64,000 nucleotides of DNA from Microbacterium aurantiacum. GTDB taxonomy: Bacteria; Actinomycetota; Actinomycetes; Actinomycetales; Microbacteriaceae. Positions 60,200 to 64,000 of the stretch are shown here, piece after piece (position 1 is the first letter of the stretch; each line of letters begins with the position of its first letter). The notes under the pieces were generated by a model. The model saw nothing but the letters and a program-made list of their open reading frames with translations, ran no database searches and was not told the origin of the DNA. The position numbers and the translations under genes were made by a program. The DNA is taken from assembly GCF_021654035.1 (NCBI RefSeq), contig NZ_JAJPDW010000005.1:1-64000 (forward strand), written 5' to 3'.

Positions 60200-61309
60200 A
60201 TGCTCGAACTCGACCTCTCCGACGACATCCAGGCGCTGCGCTCCACCTTCGGCGACATCCGCGCCGTGGTCGACGTCGACGCACTCACCGCCGAGATCGC
60301 GCGCCTCAGCGACGCGGCCGGAGCACCCGACCTCTGGGACGACGTGGACGCCGCGCAGAAGGTCACCAGCGCGCTCAGCCACCGTCAGGCGGAACTCAAG
60401 CGCATCACCGAGATCGAGAGGCGTCTCGACGATCTCGACGTGCTGATCGAGCTCGCCAACGAGATGGAGGACGAGGACTCCGCCGAGGAGGCGCGGCGCG
60501 AGCTCGCCGAGCTCGAGGACCTCATCGGCCAGCTGGAGGTCCAGACCCTCCTCGACGGCGAATACGACGCACGATCGGCGGTCGTGACGATCCGCTCCGG
60601 CGCCGGCGGCGACGACGCCACGGACTTCGCCGAGATGCTCATGCGCATGTACCTGCGGTGGGCCGAGCGTCACAAGTACCCGGTGAAGGTCATGGACACG
60701 TCCTACGCCGAGGGGGCCGGGATCAAGTCGGCCACGTTCGAGATCGACGCTCCCTACGCCTACGGGACTCTTTCCGTCGAAGCCGGGACCCATCGCCTCG
60801 CCCGCATCAGCCCGTTCGGTGGTGCCGACAAGCGGCAGACGAGCTTCGCGGCCGTCGAGGTCATCCCGGTCATGGAGGAGGCGCAGGAGGTGGAGGTTCC
60901 CGAGGGTGACATCCGTGTCGACGTCTTCCGTTCCTCCGGCCCGGGTGGGCAGTCCGTCAACACGACGGACTCCGCCGTGCGCATCACCCACCTTCCGACC
61001 GGCATCGTAGTGTCCATGCAGAACGAGAAGTCGCAGATCCAGAACCGGGCGGCCGCCATGCGGGTGCTTCAGACGCGCCTCATGCTGCTCCAGCGCGAAG
61101 AGGAAGCGGCCAAGAAGAAGGAGCTCGCCGGAACGATGACGGCGAGCTGGGGCGACCAGATGCGCTCCTACTTCCTCTACGGTCAGCAGCTGGTGAAAGA
61201 CCTCCGCACGGGGCACGAGGTGGGAAACCCCGCCGTGGTCCTCGACGGCGATCTGGACGGTTTCATCTCGGCCGGCATCCGCTGGCGCAAGCGCAAGACC
61301 GACGACTGA
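60200..61309 (+). CDS. prfB: Peptide chain release factor 2
   Basis: A 369-residue class I release factor recognising UAA and UGA. The recognition tripeptide SPF is in [16 protein letters not shown] (about residue 205), and the peptidyl-hydrolysis motif is [14 protein letters not shown] (GGQ near 250). The reading frame is continuous from the ATG, with no programmed frameshift near codon 26, as usual in actinobacteria. It lies upstream of ftsEX and smpB, the common actinobacterial order prfB-ftsE-ftsX-smpB. Confidence 0.96.
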   Translation: MLELDLSDDIQALRSTFGDIRAVVDVDALTAEIARLSDAAGAPDLWDDVDAAQKVTSALSHRQAELKRITEIERRLDDLDVLIELANEMEDEDSAEEARRELAELEDLIGQLEVQTLLDGEYDARSAVVTIRSGAGGDDATDFAEMLMRMYLRWAERHKYPVKVMDTSYAEGAGIKSATFEIDAPYAYGTLSVEAGTHRLARISPFGGADKRQTSFAAVEVIPVMEEAQEVEVPEGDIRVDVFRSSGPGGQSVNTTDSAVRITHLPTGIVVSMQNEKSQIQNRAAAMRVLQTRLMLLQREEEAAKKKELAGTMTASWGDQMRSYFLYGQQLVKDLRTGHEVGNPAVVLDGDLDGFISAGIRWRKRKTDD

Positions 61310-61368
61310 CCCGGACGACGAAACCCGGGCACGCCCGTGTCGTGCGAGGGCGATCAGGTCGGCGCGCT

Positions 61369-61374
61369 TAGGCT
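61369..61374 (+). promoter_or_regulatory. -10 box TAGGCT upstream of ftsE
   Basis: TAGGCT, nine bases, then the ATG at 61384. The longer spacer makes leaderless initiation less certain here. Confidence 0.5.
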
Positions 61375-61383
61375 CATCAGGTC

Positions 61384-62466
61384 ATGATCCGGTTCGAGAA
61401 CGTCACCAAGCGCTATCGCGGAACCGCGAGGCCCGCCCTGGAGAAAGTCGACTTCGAAGTCCTCCGCGGGGAGTTCGTCTTCCTCGTCGGAGCTTCCGGT
61501 TCGGGGAAGTCCTCGTGTCTGCGGCTGATCCTCCGTGAAGACATCCCGAGCGAAGGGCGCGTCGTCGTCCTGGGGCGTGATCTTCGCACCCTGCCGCATC
61601 GGAAGGTCCCGTATTTCCGTCGCCATGTGGGGGCGGTGTTCCAGGATTTCCGGCTTCTGCCGACCAAGACCGTCTTTCAGAACGTCGCCTTCACCCTCCA
61701 GGTGATCGGTTCATCGCGCGCGTTCATCCAGCAAGCCGTCCCGGAAGTGCTCGCCCTCGTCGGTCTCGCGGGCAAAGAGAAGCGATTCCCCCACGAGCTC
61801 TCCGGGGGTGAGCAGCAGCGCGTGGCCATCGCGCGGGCGTTGGTGAACCGACCTCAGGTGCTCCTCGCCGACGAGCCGACAGGCAACCTGGACCCCGGAA
61901 CCTCCGTAGACATCATGCAGCTCCTCGCCCGCATCAACGACGGCGGGACGACCGTGGTCATGGCCACGCACGAAGCGGGTTTCGTCGATCAGATGCAGCG
62001 ACGGGTCATCGAGCTCCGCGACGGCGTGATGGTGCGCGACGAACGACACGGTGGATACGGCGACACATCGGGGTTGCCGAGCCTCGCCCCGCAGCCCGAA
62101 CGCGGGGCCGCAGCGGTCGCGGCGCTGACGGCGGTCCTGGAACTGCATCGCGAGATCGTCGAGACCGGAACGGTGGAACCCGAAGCGGTGGATGCCGCCG
62201 TGACGGCGGCGAGTGTCGCGGCCGATCCGGCGCGCGAGGCGGAAGCCCACGATGCGCTCGAGGTGGCGCGGGAGGCCGCGGCGGCATCGCTTGCCGAGGC
62301 CGGAGTCGCGCCCGTCGCCGACTCCGCGGACGCATCGCCCGCGCCGCGCACCAATCCGATCCCGGTCGCCGACATCGCGGAGGTGGATGTCGCTGAACTC
62401 GGCGTCGCCGATCGCCTCGGACTCGGCGGAGACCGCGGTCACGAAGAAGTGGGGCCGACCTCGTGA
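61384..62466 (+). CDS. ftsE: Cell division ATP-binding protein FtsE with C-terminal extension
   Basis: A 360-residue ABC ATPase that with FtsX controls septal peptidoglycan hydrolases. Walker A is GASGSGKSS (about 36-44), signature [16 protein letters not shown], Walker [14 protein letters not shown], then [12 protein letters not shown]. Normal FtsE ends near residue 230; here ~130 further residues, Ala/Glu/Val-rich and low-complexity (repeats such as [16 protein letters not shown] and [19 protein letters not shown]), follow before the stop. The extension overlaps ftsX by only 4 nt (GTGA). Confidence 0.94.
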   Translation: MIRFENVTKRYRGTARPALEKVDFEVLRGEFVFLVGASGSGKSSCLRLILREDIPSEGRVVVLGRDLRTLPHRKVPYFRRHVGAVFQDFRLLPTKTVFQNVAFTLQVIGSSRAFIQQAVPEVLALVGLAGKEKRFPHELSGGEQQRVAIARALVNRPQVLLADEPTGNLDPGTSVDIMQLLARINDGGTTVVMATHEAGFVDQMQRRVIELRDGVMVRDERHGGYGDTSGLPSLAPQPERGAAAVAALTAVLELHREIVETGTVEPEAVDAAVTAASVAADPAREAEAHDALEVAREAAAASLAEAGVAPVADSADASPAPRTNPIPVADIAEVDVAELGVADRLGLGGDRGHEEVGPTS

Positions 62467-63374
62467 GGGGGGGACTGGTCCTCGCCGAGGCTGTCAACGG
62501 ACTCCGTCGGAATGCATCGATGGTGATCTCCATCGTGTTGGTGACGTTCGTCTCGCTCACTTTCGTCGGAGCGGCCATCCTGATGCAGATGCAGATCGGT
62601 CAGATGCGTGCGTTCTGGGTGGATCGGGCGCAGGTCGCGGTGTACATGTGCACCGCGGTGCAGACGCCGACGTGCACGGACGGCGTCGCCACCCAGGAGC
62701 AGCTGGACGCGGTCGAGGCGCAGCTGGAGGGTCCGGCGCTGGCGCCTCTCATCCGCGAAGTGCGATTCGAGACGCGGGAGGAGGCGTACGACAACGTCAT
62801 CGCCCTCGTCGGGGAGGACTACGCGAGCGTCATCACCGCGGACCAGCTGAACGAGACTTTCTGGATCAACCTCGTCGACCAGGACGAATCGGACGTCATC
62901 AGTGAGGCTTTCACCGGGATGGCGGGCGTCGAAGAGGTGCAGGATCAGCTCCAGTACCTCGACCCGCTGTTCTCGGCCCTGACAGTCGCGACCTATATCG
63001 CCGTCGGAATCGCCGTCCTGATGCTGATCGCCGCGGTGCTGCTGATCTCCACCACGATCCGGCTCTCCGCGTACGCGCGTCGGCGGGAGCTGGGCATCAT
63101 GCGGCTCGTGGGCGCCTCGAACCGTTTCATACAGACACCCTTCATCCTCGAAGGGGTGTTCGCCGCGCTCATCGGATCCGTCCTGGCCAGCGCCGCCGTC
63201 CTCGCCGGCGTGCACTTCGGCGTCGAAGAGTACCTCCGGGGTCGCGTCGAGTTCGTCACGACGTGGGTCGGTATGGGAGAGGCGTGGCTCGTCGTGCCCG
63301 TGCTGGTGGCGATCGGGGTCGTCCTCGCGGCCGTCTCCGCCGGCTTCGCGATCCGACGCTGGCTGCGTGCCTGA
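62463..63374 (+). CDS. ftsX: Cell division protein FtsX (permease-like)
   Basis: A 303-residue membrane partner of FtsE. One N-terminal helix (MVISIVLVTFVSLTFVGAAILM), an extracellular domain (about 50-170) with a Cys pair in MCTAVQTPTC, and three C-terminal helices. ARRRELGIMRLVGASNRFIQTPFILEG is the conserved FtsX/MacB loop. GTG start overlapping ftsE. Confidence 0.95.
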   Translation: MRGGLVLAEAVNGLRRNASMVISIVLVTFVSLTFVGAAILMQMQIGQMRAFWVDRAQVAVYMCTAVQTPTCTDGVATQEQLDAVEAQLEGPALAPLIREVRFETREEAYDNVIALVGEDYASVITADQLNETFWINLVDQDESDVISEAFTGMAGVEEVQDQLQYLDPLFSALTVATYIAVGIAVLMLIAAVLLISTTIRLSAYARRRELGIMRLVGASNRFIQTPFILEGVFAALIGSVLASAAVLAGVHFGVEEYLRGRVEFVTTWVGMGEAWLVVPVLVAIGVVLAAVSAGFAIRRWLRA

Positions 63375-63488
63375 CGGGCTTCGGCGACGTGCCGATCCCT
63401 GCCGGACTTTCGGGTAGGGTGAAAGGCTGTCGTCCGGCACGAAAGCCGCCCGAACGTCGACGGAGCGGATCGATCGAGGAGAGTCACC
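63375..63488 (+). promoter_or_regulatory. smpB promoter and leader
   Basis: The ftsX-smpB gap contains TAGGGT (63414-63419) and, before the smpB ATG, a GAGGAGA ribosome-binding site 6 nt upstream. This suggests a leader of about 60 nt, in contrast to the leaderless genes. Confidence 0.5.
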
Positions 63489-63965
63489 ATGCCCAGGGAA
63501 CGCGGGGAGAAGGTCATCGCGACCAATCGTCGCGCGCGCCACGAGTACGCGATCGAGAAGACGTACGAGGCAGGGCTCGTACTCACCGGGACCGAGGTGA
63601 AGTCGTTGCGCCAGGGGCGTGCCAACCTCTCGGACGGCTACGCGTACATCGACGGCGGGCAGGCGTATCTCGATGCCGTGCACATCCCCGAGTACTCGCA
63701 AGGGCATTGGACGAACCATTCGTCGAAACGCACCCGCAAGCTTCTCCTGCACAAGGAGGAGATCGTGAAGCTCTCGCACGCGATCAGCGCCGGGGGCTAC
63801 ACGCTCGTCCCCCTGAAGCTGTACTTCCTGGACGGTCGGGCCAAGGTCGAGATCGCCGTGGCGAAGGGAAAGAAGGACTGGGACAAGCGCCAGACCCTTC
63901 GCGAGCGTCAGGACAAGCGTGAGGCCGAACGCGCGATGCGCACGAAGAACCGGCTGGGCGACTGA
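63489..63965 (+). CDS. smpB: SsrA-binding protein SmpB
   Basis: A 158-residue tmRNA-binding protein for ribosome rescue. It has [31 protein letters not shown] in the first third, then [10 protein letters not shown] and the basic tail [25 protein letters not shown] that enters the ribosomal A site. Complete. The ssrA gene, often just downstream, would lie beyond the window; the final 35 bases show no gene. Confidence 0.97.
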   Translation: MPRERGEKVIATNRRARHEYAIEKTYEAGLVLTGTEVKSLRQGRANLSDGYAYIDGGQAYLDAVHIPEYSQGHWTNHSSKRTRKLLLHKEEIVKLSHAISAGGYTLVPLKLYFLDGRAKVEIAVAKGKKDWDKRQTLRERQDKREAERAMRTKNRLGD

Positions 63966-64000
63966 CCCGCCCGCCGCCACGGTCAGTGTGCGCGGAAGCG

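Noticed and set aside
60260-60300. Programmed +1 frameshift in prfB
   Set aside because: The frame is continuous with no in-frame TGA near codon 26.
63966-64000. Start of ssrA (tmRNA) after smpB
   Set aside because: Only 35 bases remain and they show no tmRNA 5' end; it could lie outside the window.

Overview
The window is high-GC actinobacterial chromosome, most likely from the family Microbacteriaceae and probably close to Microbacterium. The evidence is a set of actinobacterial genes (DUF3107, DUF3039, a UPF0182 membrane protein, AdnAB, mycobacterial-type LigD/Ku), a seven-gene C50 carotenoid operon, GTG-rich starts, 4-nt stop/start overlaps and many leaderless starts. I saw no phage, transposon, CRISPR array or plasmid functions; the region reads as ordinary core and near-core chromosome.

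Layout. 0-8 kb: gamma-glutamyltransferase, aminopeptidase P and an endonuclease/phosphatase-family protein (minus strand), a PHP phosphoesterase, a DEAD-box RNA helicase, a ferritin-like protein and two small proteins. 8.4-25 kb: a repair/quality-control block whose order resembles the Rv3193c-Rv3202c neighbourhood of mycobacteria: adnA-adnB, a degenerate phosphotransferase, nudC, uvrD2, an orphan E1/cyclodehydratase-like protein, a DUF2342 zincin-like protein, a PDZ/S16 protease and a UPF0182 protein. 25-31 kb: idi-crtE-crtB-crtI-crtYe-crtYf-crtEb on the minus strand, enough for isopentenyl diphosphate isomerisation, lycopene formation, C5 elongation and cyclisation to a C50 carotenoid. 31-34.9 kb: initiator tRNA, nitrilase-family amidase, class I aminotransferase, HtrA-like protease. 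34.9-45.5 kb: a cell-envelope group with three TagB/TagF-like glycerophosphotransferases, a family 2 glycosyltransferase, a maltokinase-like kinase, a nucleotidyltransferase and an ABC-2 exporter with an unusual Asp-rich ATPase. 45.5-49.4 kb: DUF3039, pncB, murI, rph, rdgB. 49.4-53.6 kb: the divergent LigD/Ku end-joining pair, a frameshifted dedA and tRNA-Leu. 54-58.5 kb: a compact Tad (tight adherence) locus. 58.6-64 kb: a small Cys-rich protein, an MFS transporter, prfB, ftsE-ftsX and smpB.

Regulatory architecture. About seventeen genes have a TANNNT hexamer ending 6-9 nt before the start codon with no room for a leader, which is the signature of leaderless transcription. Genes inside operons are joined instead by ATGA/GTGA overlaps. 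Starts were moved from the longest open frame to the leaderless or overlapping start where the sequence favoured it. The main oddities are a 15-bp perfect inverted repeat wrapped around the -10 and start codon of the first glycerophosphotransferase gene, a 197-bp tail-to-tail coding overlap between uvrD2 and the E1-like gene, overlapping divergent -10 boxes between prfB and the MFS gene, a one-base frameshift in dedA, and long low-complexity extensions on two ABC ATPases.
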